DNA of 64,000 nucleotides, taken from contig NZ_JAZARE010000004.1 in NCBI RefSeq assembly GCF_036231905.1, positions 248,001-312,000 of the forward strand, read 5' to 3'. Each line of letters opens with the position of its first letter. The first letter of the stretch is position 1. The position numbers and the translations under genes are program-made. Positions 55,392-63,302 of this stretch are shown here, in pieces. The notes under the pieces were generated by a model. It saw only the letters and a list, made by a program, of their open reading frames with translations. It ran no database searches and was not told the origin of the DNA. Source of the DNA: CAMLIZ01 sp036231905 (lineage in GTDB: Bacteria > Pseudomonadota > Gammaproteobacteria > Burkholderiales > Burkholderiaceae_C).

Positions 55392-56741
55392 CTACAGCAG
55401 GCCGGATCGCTTGACCGCGTGGTAGCGGTTCACCAGCTCGGCCGCCAGCCCGGCCGGTTCCACGTCCACCAGCAAGGCGTCGCGCCCGGCCAGGCGGTGG
55501 AAGGCATCGCGGCGCGCCTGCTCGAAGAGGTGGGCGGTCGCCGCTTCGCTGGCGTCCTCCGGTGCGCGCAGGGGTTGGCCCGCGATGTGGCCCAGCGCGG
55601 TTTCGCGCAGGCTGGCCAGCATCACGAGGTGGCGCGTGCGCAGCAGCTTGAGTGCGGGCGCGAGCTCCGGGGCGTCTTCATCGCGGAAGTTGGTGAGCAC
55701 CACCACCAGGGCGCGTTTTCGCTGCAGCCGCATCACCTCGGTGGCCATCTGCAGGTAGTCCGGGTGCGCGAGCGTGGGCTGGATGTCGTACAGGCGGCTC
55801 GTGAGCGCGTCCAGCGTGGGCAGGCCCTTGCGCGGGGCGAAGTGCCGCTGTGCCGCGGGCGGCGCTGCAAAGGTGAGGGCGCCCACCTCGTCGCCCGCCT
55901 TCAGCGCCACGTAAGCCAGCAGCATCAGCGCGTTCAGCGCCTGGTCGAAGTGGCCCACCGCAGCCGCCGCGGTGTCGTCGGCGCGCATGCGGCGCCCGCA
56001 GTCCAGCACGAAGAGCACACGCTGGTCGCGCTCGTCCTGGAACTGCCGCACGATCGGCCGGCGGTGGCGCAAGGAGGCTCGCCAGTCGATGTGGCGCACG
56101 GAGTCGCCGGGGCTGTAGTCGCTCAGCTGCTTGAAGTCCGTGCCGCCGCCGCGCTGCTTGTAGGTCTTGATGCCGATTTCGCTCAGCCGGTGGTCGCCCG
56201 CCAGCCAGGCATAACGGGCCACCGCGGCGAAATTGGGGTACACGCGCAGCGACTGCGCCGCACCCAGCCGCAGGCCCAGCTCGAAGCAGCCGGCCAGCGT
56301 GCGCACCCGCAGTTCGGCCGGCGCAAAGCCCACCGGTCCGCGCCGATGTGGTGTGGCGCGGTAGCTCAGGGTGGCGCGCTGCCCGCCCGGCACGTTGACC
56401 GACGCCGGCAGCCCTTCGGTGGAGATGGCGGCATCGACATGGTCGAAGAGGGCCACGCGCCACGGCAGCCGGCCGGGGTTGGCGAGTTGAAGCTGCAGCC
56501 GGCGCTCCACGCCGACCGCCAGGGCCGCTGGCAGCCGCCGTGTGAGCTGCAGCGGGTGGCGCCGCCACGCGAGCAGGCTGACGCCCAGGTCCAGCGCGCC
56601 CAGCGCCAGCCCCGCAGCAGACACCGCGGCCGCCACGGCCTGCACCGTGGCCAGCGGCACGCCCGCCAGGAGAGCCGCGGCAGCACCGGTGGCCAAGGCC
56701 GCCAGTGCGAGCACGGTGGCGCGTGTGGGCAGCAGCTTCAT
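55392..56741 (-). CDS. DUF58 domain protein (VWA-like) of MoxR operon
   Basis: This 449-residue membrane-anchored protein has two hydrophobic segments at residues 8-28 and 34-55, followed by a beta domain and the DUF58 block (GGGTDFKQLSDYSPGDSVRHIDW at 198-220). The VWA-like metal-site motif reads DCGRR at 247-251 rather than DxSxS, so canonical metal binding is unlikely. DUF58 proteins act with MoxR ATPases, here the adjacent 330-residue protein 16 bases upstream. It is the last gene of the eight-gene operon. Confidence 0.88.
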   Translation of the reverse strand: MKLLPTRATVLALAALATGAAAALLAGVPLATVQAVAAAVSAAGLALGALDLGVSLLAWRRHPLQLTRRLPAALAVGVERRLQLQLANPGRLPWRVALFDHVDAAISTEGLPASVNVPGGQRATLSYRATPHRRGPVGFAPAELRVRTLAGCFELGLRLGAAQSLRVYPNFAAVARYAWLAGDHRLSEIGIKTYKQRGGGTDFKQLSDYSPGDSVRHIDWRASLRHRRPIVRQFQDERDQRVLFVLDCGRRMRADDTAAAAVGHFDQALNALMLLAYVALKAGDEVGALTFAAPPAAQRHFAPRKGLPTLDALTSRLYDIQPTLAHPDYLQMATEVMRLQRKRALVVVLTNFRDEDAPELAPALKLLRTRHLVMLASLRETALGHIAGQPLRAPEDASEAATAHLFEQARRDAFHRLAGRDALLVDVEPAGLAAELVNRYHAVKRSGLL

Positions 56742-56757
56742 GCGGTGGCGCGCCAGC

Positions 56758-57750
56758 TCAGATGCGGGGTGCGTCCACGCTGGCCAGCGCGTCGCCCAGC
56801 AGCTCGTCGACCGCACGGCCTTCCAGCTGCGCATCCGGTGCCAGCAGCACCCGGTGGCGCAACGCGGGCAGCACCAGCTGCTTGATGTCGTCCGGCGTCA
56901 CGAAGTCGCGGCTGTCGAGCAAGGCGGCCGCGCGGGCGGCGCGCACCAGGGAGATGGCACCGCGTGAGCCGGCGCCGGTGGCCAGGCCGGGCCAGTCGCG
57001 CGTGGCGCGCACGATGTCCACCGCATAGTCGGCCACCTTGTCGTCCACACGCACGTGGGCGGCCATGCGCTGCAACGCCTTCACCGCGCGTTCGTCCAGC
57101 CGCGGGGCAATCGCGTCCAGCGGCAGCTGGTCGCCCAGCGACTGGTCGGTAGTGCGGCGCACGACGGCGGCCTCGTCCTGGCGCGAGGGATACCCGATCT
57201 CGATCTTCAGCAGGAAGCGGTCGAGCTGCGCTTCCGGCAGCGGATAGGTGCCTTCGGTGTCGATCGGGTTCTGCGTCGCAATCACCATGAAGGGCTGTGG
57301 CAGCGCATGCGGTTGGCCTTCGAGCGTGACCTGGCGCTCCTGCATCACCTCCAGCAGCGCGGCCTGCGTCTTCGCCGGCGCCCGGTTGATCTCGTCGGCC
57401 AGCAGCAGGTGGGTGAACACCGGCCCGCGGCGCACCCGCAGCGTGCCCAGGCCGCCACCTTCACCGGTGCTGGTGTCCAGCACCGCGGCGCCGGTGATGT
57501 CCGAAGGCATCAGGTCGGGCGTGAACTGGATGCGGGCGTACTGCAGCGAGAGCGCCTTGCACAGCGCGCGCGCCAGCAGCGTCTTGCCCAGGCCGGGCAC
57601 GCCCTCGATCAGCACATGGCCGGCCGCGACCAGCGCGATCAGCACCTGGTCCACGGCTTCGCGCTGGCCCACCATGGCCTTGGCCACTTCCTCGCGCAGG
57701 GCACGCAGCAGCTCGGCCGCGCGGTTGACGTCGTTGGCATTCAGGGTCAT
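56758..57750 (-). CDS. MoxR-family AAA+ ATPase of the DUF58/RDD operon
   Basis: This 330-residue AAA+ ATPase has Walker A GVPGLGKT (50-57), Walker B LLLADEINRAPAKTQ, sensor 1 VIATQNPIDTEGTYPL and the arginine-finger region PEAQLDRFLLKIEIGYP. It belongs to the MRP/MoxR proper subgroup and differs from the CoxD-like ATPase at 16317-17171. The ATG at 57750 overlaps the stop of the DUF4350 gene (ATGA). Confidence 0.93.
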   Translation of the reverse strand: MTLNANDVNRAAELLRALREEVAKAMVGQREAVDQVLIALVAAGHVLIEGVPGLGKTLLARALCKALSLQYARIQFTPDLMPSDITGAAVLDTSTGEGGGLGTLRVRRGPVFTHLLLADEINRAPAKTQAALLEVMQERQVTLEGQPHALPQPFMVIATQNPIDTEGTYPLPEAQLDRFLLKIEIGYPSRQDEAAVVRRTTDQSLGDQLPLDAIAPRLDERAVKALQRMAAHVRVDDKVADYAVDIVRATRDWPGLATGAGSRGAISLVRAARAAALLDSRDFVTPDDIKQLVLPALRHRVLLAPDAQLEGRAVDELLGDALASVDAPRI

Positions 57751-59069
57751 GCGGATCGGTCCTGTGGGTTCGTATCGGAAGCGGGTGATGGCGGGCGTTG
57801 CCGCGCCAGCAAGCGGCGGCGTGCCTCTTCGAGCAAGGCCAGCGCCGGCGGCCAGGCGGTGCGTGGCCGCGGGATGGACGGGTCCATCGCGCGGGCCAGC
57901 TCGTCGGCCGCCAGGCCGGTGGCGCGCGCCAGCGCGAGCGCCCGGGCGCTGCGGCCATCGTGGGCCCAGCCGCGCAGCAGGCGCTGAGCCGCTTCGTCCA
58001 GCGCGCGCAGCTGGGCCGCATGCAGGGCGGCCGGCTGGCGGCGGGCCAGGAACTGCGCGGTACCGTGGATCTGCTCGGCCATGGAGCGGCGGCCGCGCTG
58101 GCTGGGCGCGGCCAGCGGCCCGAAGCGCATGCCGCTGCGCCACAGCGCCGCCGCCAGTGCCGCCGCGGCCAGGATGACGACCACGCCGGCCTGCTGCCAC
58201 ACCCACACCGGCAGCGCCGGCCGGGTCTCGTCGATGACGAACCACACCTGCGTGCCGCGACCGGGCAGCCCCAGCCCGGCCAGCAGGATGAGCGCGTTGT
58301 CGCCCTCCAGCAGCGCCCGGTTGGTGAGGAAGGCGTCCGACCCGTACACGGTGACACTGCCGCGGCCCATGGCCACGCGCATCGATTCCGGGCCCTGGCG
58401 GCCATCGAGCGACCACTGGATGGCCGCGCCCTTGGTGGCGGCCAGCAGGCCGGGTGCGAAGGCGCGGCAGGCGCTGAACTCGCGGCTGTCGTCGAAGCTG
58501 GCCTGCACGGTGTCGGGCTCGCGCTGGGTCTCGCACGGGCGCGGTTCGGACACGGGTGTCAGCCTTCGGCCCGATGAGGAGGCGGCCTCAGAGGGCGTGG
58601 CCGGGCTGCCTTCGTCCTCATCCTCATCCTCCTCATCATCGGCCTTGTCGCCTTGCGGCGCGGAGGCGGGCGCCGCGCGCGGCGGCTTGGGGCGGTCGAC
58701 CTCCTTCAGCGGCAGCCAGCGCAGGCTCTGTTCGTCGCGCAGCAACCAGCGCGGCAGCGCCAGGTGCCCCCCGCCCGCCACCCAGTCGCGCAGGCGCTCG
58801 TCCCGCCCGGGAAACAGGCTCCATTGGCCGGACATCAGCACCAGCGTGGCGCCCGGCGGGGGCAGTTGTTCGAGGTTGTCCCGCCGCACCACCTCGGCGC
58901 CCACGCTGCGCAAGAGCTGCATCGCGGCGTAGCCGCGGTTGCGGGCGGCCTCGCCACGCGGCGGCAACGGCACTTCGGTCTCCACCCATTCGGTCTGGGT
59001 GAACAGCCCGTAGGCGGCCCCCAGCGCGAGCAGAACCGCCAGCAGCCGCCACACCAGCGTGCGGCTCAT
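57747..59069 (-). CDS. DUF4350 domain membrane protein with acidic tract
   Basis: This 440-residue protein has an N-terminal membrane anchor (about 7-23), a DUF4350/GATase-like periplasmic or cytoplasmic domain (NRGYAAMQLLRSVGAEVVRRD), and a second membrane helix near residue 310. A striking acidic stretch (DKADDEEDEDEDEGSP) near residue 142-158 is read from a trinucleotide-rich region. The overlap with both neighbours is four bases. Function is unknown but tied to the MoxR/DUF58 pair. Confidence 0.85.
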   Translation of the reverse strand: MSRTLVWRLLAVLLALGAAYGLFTQTEWVETEVPLPPRGEAARNRGYAAMQLLRSVGAEVVRRDNLEQLPPPGATLVLMSGQWSLFPGRDERLRDWVAGGGHLALPRWLLRDEQSLRWLPLKEVDRPKPPRAAPASAPQGDKADDEEDEDEDEGSPATPSEAASSSGRRLTPVSEPRPCETQREPDTVQASFDDSREFSACRAFAPGLLAATKGAAIQWSLDGRQGPESMRVAMGRGSVTVYGSDAFLTNRALLEGDNALILLAGLGLPGRGTQVWFVIDETRPALPVWVWQQAGVVVILAAAALAAALWRSGMRFGPLAAPSQRGRRSMAEQIHGTAQFLARRQPAALHAAQLRALDEAAQRLLRGWAHDGRSARALALARATGLAADELARAMDPSIPRPRTAWPPALALLEEARRRLLARQRPPSPASDTNPQDRSA

Positions 59070-59890
59070 GGCGCGGCCTCCCGCGTGGCGCTCCCGGTGG
59101 CCGGCAGGGCGGCGCCGAGGCAGGCGTCGAAGTCGGCGCACAGGGCGGCCACGGCGGCGTCCTCCGGCTGCCGTGCCGCGTACACGTGCAGCTGCCAGGC
59201 CTGGACCAGGCGTTCGAAGAAGCGTTTGCCCTCGGCCGGCAGGGCAGCGCTGGCCAGCCGCAGGCAATCGCCTTCGGTGCTGGCCGAGCGGATGGGCACG
59301 GCATGCAGGTGCACCAGGCGCGAGAGCGCGCCGCGATACAGCAGCGAGAGCGCGTCGCGGTGGCGCCCGGCCTGCCAGAGGGCCGCTGCGGCCGCGCCCA
59401 CGTCGGCCGGCAGGCTGTCGGGCCGGATGTCGAGGTCGTGCACGTGGGTGGGCAGGTGCAGCGAGCAGCCCTCGATCGTGTCGGCACGCCAGCGCCACCA
59501 GTGGCGCAGCGACACCAGCGTGAGCGCCACCGCGATCGCGCCCAGCGCCCACACCAGCAGCCGTCCGCTTTCGGACAGCCAGCGTGACAGCCCCTTCAGC
59601 CACGACGGCGGTTTGTCCTTGGCCTGCGCCTGCTCACGACGCTTGAGCCGCAGCTCGTGGACCTTGTCCTTGCCCGACAGCAAGGGGTCGCGCCGCACGG
59701 CCTCCACGCTGGCCTGCAGCTGGGCGCGGGCAGCCGACGATGCACGTGCCGGCGGGGCGGAGGCCGCCGGGCCGGACGCGGGTTCGGCAGCCGACGCGGC
59801 TTGCGGCGGCTCGGGCAGCGGTTGTGCGGCGGCTGCCGCCGTGGCGAGGCAGCAGGCGAAAACAAGGCTGCGTTCAGCCACCGAAGGCAT
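59066..59890 (-). CDS. DUF4129 domain membrane protein
   Basis: This 274-residue protein has a signal segment (about 1-22), an Ala/Pro-rich linker, one membrane helix (about 112-130), and a C-terminal DUF4129 domain (ALWQAGRHRDALSLLYRGALSRL). DUF4129 domains resemble transglutaminase-associated tails and occur in MoxR operons. The ATG at 59890 overlaps the previous gene end by 17 bases. Confidence 0.82.
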   Translation of the reverse strand: MPSVAERSLVFACCLATAAAAAQPLPEPPQAASAAEPASGPAASAPPARASSAARAQLQASVEAVRRDPLLSGKDKVHELRLKRREQAQAKDKPPSWLKGLSRWLSESGRLLVWALGAIAVALTLVSLRHWWRWRADTIEGCSLHLPTHVHDLDIRPDSLPADVGAAAAALWQAGRHRDALSLLYRGALSRLVHLHAVPIRSASTEGDCLRLASAALPAEGKRFFERLVQAWQLHVYAARQPEDAAVAALCADFDACLGAALPATGSATREAAP

Positions 59891-60608
59891 GGCGGAATTC
59901 CTGTTCGATGTCCCAGGCTTCGAGCTCGACACGCCGGTTGAGGTACAGCGCAAAACCGGAGGCGACATGAAAGGGTTCGAGCGCCAGCACCACCAGCGCA
60001 TAACAGCCGTTGCTCAGCAGCTGCATGCCCAGGTCGTCGTCGCTGAAGAACGCCTGCATCAGCGGCCCGCGGTGTTCGTCGGGCATGAAAAGCAGGCCCA
60101 GCGCAAACAGCGCCAGCACCAGCACCACCTCGACGTGGGCGTACACCACCTGCACCAGCGCGGCCACGCCGCGCCTGCCACGCAGCAGCTGGACCCGGCG
60201 CTGGCGTGCGCCCTCGCCGCGTTGCCCCTCCAGCTGGCGCAAGGGCAGGGTGTAGGCCCGCCAGGGCGACAGGCGTTGCACGGTGAGGCTGCGCAGCAGG
60301 TCCGTGCCCCACACCTGGCGCCGTGCGGCCCAGAGGTCGGCAAACCGCGTGGGCTCGCCGAACACCGCGCGCGACAGCACGAACAGCAGGCTGCGGTCCA
60401 GCCAGGGCTTGGCCATGAACAGCACCGCCCAGGGCAGCCAGCTCGCGATGGTGGTGGTGGACAGCATCAGCAGCGTGCAGGCGGCCCACAGTGGCGCCAG
60501 GCAGCGCCACACCGAGCGGGCATGTTCCTGGACCAGCCGCACGCCGAGGTCGGCCGCTTCGAGCATCGGCCGCGGCCGCAGATGGATGGCGAGGGCATCA
60601 ACCTGCAT
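59874..60608 (-). CDS. Membrane protein of unknown function in the MoxR operon
   Basis: This 244-residue protein has about four hydrophobic segments: near 38-55, 57-80, 160-176 and 200-215. The stretch WLDRSLLFVLSRAVFGEP and PFHVASGFALYLNRRVELEAWDIE look like conserved cores of an unnamed family. It sits between the SpoIIM and DUF4129 genes and probably belongs to the same membrane complex. The gap from SpoIIM is three bases. Confidence 0.78.
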   Translation of the reverse strand: MQVDALAIHLRPRPMLEAADLGVRLVQEHARSVWRCLAPLWAACTLLMLSTTTIASWLPWAVLFMAKPWLDRSLLFVLSRAVFGEPTRFADLWAARRQVWGTDLLRSLTVQRLSPWRAYTLPLRQLEGQRGEGARQRRVQLLRGRRGVAALVQVVYAHVEVVLVLALFALGLLFMPDEHRGPLMQAFFSDDDLGMQLLSNGCYALVVLALEPFHVASGFALYLNRRVELEAWDIEQEFRHAFGG

Positions 60609-60611
60609 CGC

Positions 60612-61640
60612 TCAGCCCCTGTGCTGCGGCGCCGCGGCGCCCGGCCGGCCCTGCCAGACCAGGTAGATCACCACCGCGGCCCAGCACGCAGCGCCCACGC
60701 CGTACTTCACCGAGGGCGCCACCCACGCCGCCGAGGACCAGAACGCCTCCACGAAGGCCGCCACAAGCAGCATGGCCACCACGCCGTACACCAGCACAAC
60801 GGCTTCGGCGCCAGCCTGCTGCAACGCCTGCAGCCGCCGCAGCCGGCCCGGCGCCAGCAGCGCGTGGCCCAGGCGCAGGCCGGCCGCTCCAGCGATCAGG
60901 ATGGCCGTCAGCTCGAAGGCCGAATGGGTGACGACAAAGGAATAGAAGGTGCCGCCATGGCCGCGCGCGGTGAGGTAGCCGGCGATTGCGCCCGCGAGCA
61001 CGCCGTTGTAGGCCAGGAAGAACAGGCTGCCGACGCCCGCGAGGATGCCTCCGGCAAAACAGCGGAAGGCCACGCCCACGTTGTTCATCACGTAGAAGCC
61101 GAACATCTCCCAGTCGGTGCTGGCGTCACGCATGCGGCCGATCGCATGCCGGCCTTCGCTGTACATCTCGTCGAAATTCTGCGCGCGCGAGGCGTCCACC
61201 ACCGAGAGCACAAAGCCCGGGTCGCGCCAGCACGCCCAGCCCGCGGCCAGCATCGGAAGGGCGAACACGAGCAGGGCCACCAGCATGTAGGCCCGGTGCT
61301 GCCGCACGGCCTGGGGAAAGTCCACCAGCAGCAGGCGCTTCAGCCGCTGGCCGCCGTAGTCGTGCCGGCGGTAGATGGCCTGGTGCGCACGCTGGGTGAG
61401 TGCTTCCAGCCGGTCGGTCAGGTGCACCGGATAGGCGCGCCAGCGCGCCAGCGCCAGGTGCTCGCAGCAGCGCCGGTACAGCGCCGCCAGCTCGGCCGGT
61501 GCGAGGGGGCCGGCCGGTGGGGCGCCCGGGCCGCGTGGGCTGCGCACCAGCAGGCCCCCCGGGCGCTCGATGTGGTCCAGGCCCGCCTCCAGCTGCGTCC
61601 ACAGTGGCGCGTGGGCTTGCTCGAACTGCAGCGGTGTCAT
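60612..61640 (-). CDS. SpoIIM-like (stage II sporulation protein M) membrane protein
   Basis: This 342-residue protein has six or more hydrophobic segments from about residue 120. The middle contains the SpoIIM family block NNVGVAFRCFAGGILAGVGS and VTHSAFELTAILIAG. SpoIIM proteins in non-sporulating bacteria occur in MoxR and RDD operons, with unknown role. The ATG at 61640 overlaps the RDD gene stop (ATGA). Confidence 0.88.
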   Translation of the reverse strand: MTPLQFEQAHAPLWTQLEAGLDHIERPGGLLVRSPRGPGAPPAGPLAPAELAALYRRCCEHLALARWRAYPVHLTDRLEALTQRAHQAIYRRHDYGGQRLKRLLLVDFPQAVRQHRAYMLVALLVFALPMLAAGWACWRDPGFVLSVVDASRAQNFDEMYSEGRHAIGRMRDASTDWEMFGFYVMNNVGVAFRCFAGGILAGVGSLFFLAYNGVLAGAIAGYLTARGHGGTFYSFVVTHSAFELTAILIAGAAGLRLGHALLAPGRLRRLQALQQAGAEAVVLVYGVVAMLLVAAFVEAFWSSAAWVAPSVKYGVGAACWAAVVIYLVWQGRPGAAAPQHRG

Positions 61641-62347
61641 GCGCCGCCTGGCGGGCGTCGGCCCAGCAGCCAGTGGGCCACCGACAGCAGGCGCTCGGTC
61701 GCGTCGGCCCCTTGGCGCGCGGCCGGCAATATCGGCCCGGCCAGTGCCGCAAGCTCTTCCGCGCGCGCCGCCGTGATGCGGCCGCTGCGGCCAGCCCATG
61801 CCAGCACCGCCGACTGCTCCTGCAAGGACAAGGAACGCCGGGGCGCTGACGCCGGCCCGGGCGGCAAGGCTGCATGCAGCACCACCTGTTCGGCATGCAC
61901 GACGAGCGTGCCGGCGGCCAGGTCGCCCAGCCGCTTGAAGTCGCGCCGCAGCAGCAGGCACACCAGCCCGAAGCCATAAAGCGCAGGCAGGAAGTCAGCA
62001 GCCCGCAACAGGTTGCGCACCAGCGAGGCGGCCGGCGTGACGGGCAGGCCGCTGTCCATCACCACGCGCAGGTTCAGCAGGCGTTTGCCCGGCGTGGCGC
62101 CCCAGGGGGAGAGCTCGAAGGCGACCGGATAGAACCACTCGAGCAGGAAATACAGCAACAGCATGGTGGCACCGCCCACGCCGGCCACGCGGCCCAGCGT
62201 CATGCCGGCGGCCAGCATGACGATCAATCGAACGCCCAGGTCGGCCACATACGCCAGGCTGCGTGCGCAGCAGCCGGCCGGCCTCAGCGTGAGTTCAATG
62301 CCTTCCGGGGTTTCGGCCGTGACCAGCGTGTCGAGCCTGGCGCTCAC
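61637..62347 (-). CDS. RDD family membrane protein (236 residues)
   Basis: This protein has three or four membrane segments with the RDD core near residue 28 (CCARSLAYVADLGVRLIVML) and the loop WGATPGKRLLNLRVV. RDD proteins are linked to cation/proton exchange and osmotic adaptation in some bacteria. The GTG start at 62347 overlaps the stop of the shorter RDD gene (GTGA). Confidence 0.88.
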   Translation of the reverse strand: MSARLDTLVTAETPEGIELTLRPAGCCARSLAYVADLGVRLIVMLAAGMTLGRVAGVGGATMLLLYFLLEWFYPVAFELSPWGATPGKRLLNLRVVMDSGLPVTPAASLVRNLLRAADFLPALYGFGLVCLLLRRDFKRLGDLAAGTLVVHAEQVVLHAALPPGPASAPRRSLSLQEQSAVLAWAGRSGRITAARAEELAALAGPILPAARQGADATERLLSVAHWLLGRRPPGGA

Positions 62348-62868
62348 GCCTTGACGACGATGGTGCCGGCCAGCACGTCATGCAGGCAGCGGCGCGAGCT
62401 GCGGAACACCATCAGGCAGTCCACCAGCGCGTAGATCATCTGCAGCCAGGGCAGCGGCGACATGGCATAGCCGATGCCATAACGCAGCCCGAGCAGGCGC
62501 AGGGGCGGCACGGGGTTGCCGTCGGTCAGCGTGATGCGCTGGCCCATCACCCGCTTGCCGATGGTCTGGCCGCGGCTCACCAGGAGCCAGCCGTTGAGTG
62601 CGAGGAACAGCACGAAGCCGAGTGCCGCGTTGAACAGCATGCTGCCGATCGACGCCGCGTTGCGGGGAGAGTAGGGGTTCCAGGGCGTGACGAGCGACAG
62701 CAGCCACATCGCCGCCATGAGCACGACCAGATCGATCAGTGCGGCCACGAACCGCATGCCGCGGCCGGCGAGTTCGGCCCCGGCTTGCGGGTCGCGCACG
62801 TCTTCCACATGGGCCTGGGGCGCGGCGTAGCGGTTGGCCGCCGACGGCGATGTCGATTCCATGGTCAT
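62344..62868 (-). CDS. RDD family membrane protein (174 residues)
   Basis: This is the first gene of the operon. It has a hydrophilic head to residue 35, then membrane segments near 40-60, 75-95 and 130-150. The RDD core is GRGMRFVAALIDLVVLMAA and the loop is RGQTIGKRVMGQRITL. The start could be at 62868 or two codons later (62862). Two different RDD proteins in a row are unusual and may form a heteromer. Confidence 0.88.
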   Translation of the reverse strand: MTMESTSPSAANRYAAPQAHVEDVRDPQAGAELAGRGMRFVAALIDLVVLMAAMWLLSLVTPWNPYSPRNAASIGSMLFNAALGFVLFLALNGWLLVSRGQTIGKRVMGQRITLTDGNPVPPLRLLGLRYGIGYAMSPLPWLQMIYALVDCLMVFRSSRRCLHDVLAGTIVVKA

Positions 62869-62938
62869 CCTCCCTCATCTTGTGAACCTGTTCTTGCCGC
62901 TGCGGCCGTTGGCGGCCAGCGGTGCTGCGCGGTGGGCG

Positions 62939-63148
62939 TCAGTCGGAGCTGCTGCCCGGTGTCACCGCGTCGATGGTTTTTTCCACCACCTTGCCGGTGA
63001 CCTTGACGCCTGTGCTCACCACCGCGCCGGTGACGCTGATGGCCGCACCCGCGGCCGCGCCGGCCACCGACACCACGGCACAGCCGGTGAACGCGGGCAA
63101 GGCCGCCACCAGGGCGGCAGCCATCAGCAAGCGGCGAAGGTTCGGCAT
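62939..63148 (-). CDS. Small Gly/Ala/Val-rich lipoprotein
   Basis: This 69-residue protein has a lipoprotein signal with lipobox FTGC at residues 20-23, and a mature part CAVVSVAGAAAGAAISVTG followed by AVVSTGVKVTGKVVEKTIDA, a repetitive small-residue pattern. It resembles short lipoproteins found in many betaproteobacteria, but I cannot name a function. It lies upstream of the RDD operon in the same direction and is divergent from phoX. Confidence 0.75.
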   Translation of the reverse strand: MPNLRRLLMAAALVAALPAFTGCAVVSVAGAAAGAAISVTGAVVSTGVKVTGKVVEKTIDAVTPGSSSD

Positions 63149-63202
63149 GGCAGGTGTGGGGCTGGAAGCAGAGCGACGATTATCACGCGCTGGCCTCGCG
63201 GC

Positions 63203-63242
63203 GTGTCATGCGGATGTCACGCGCCGGTCATGGTGGTTTCAC
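63203..63242 (+). promoter_or_regulatory. Pho box: four tandem PhoB half-sites before phoX
   Basis: Four 7-base repeats occur at exact 11-base spacing: GTGTCAT (63203), ATGTCAC (63214), CGGTCAT (63225) and GTTTCAC (63236), against the PhoB consensus CTGTCAT. TACGCT at 63253-63258, ten bases after the last repeat, fits as the -10 box, as in PhoB-dependent promoters. The phoX ATG follows at 63303. Confidence 0.8.
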
Positions 63243-63302
63243 CGGATGTTCCTACGCTGGCGGGCTGAACCTCACTCCTGGCCGCCTGAGGCGGCTCTCC
63301 GA

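Noticed and set aside
58653..61979. A 1108-codon open frame on the plus strand
   Set aside because: It runs antisense to the DUF4350, DUF4129, membrane and SpoIIM genes with their neat 4-base overlaps and has only low-complexity shadow composition.
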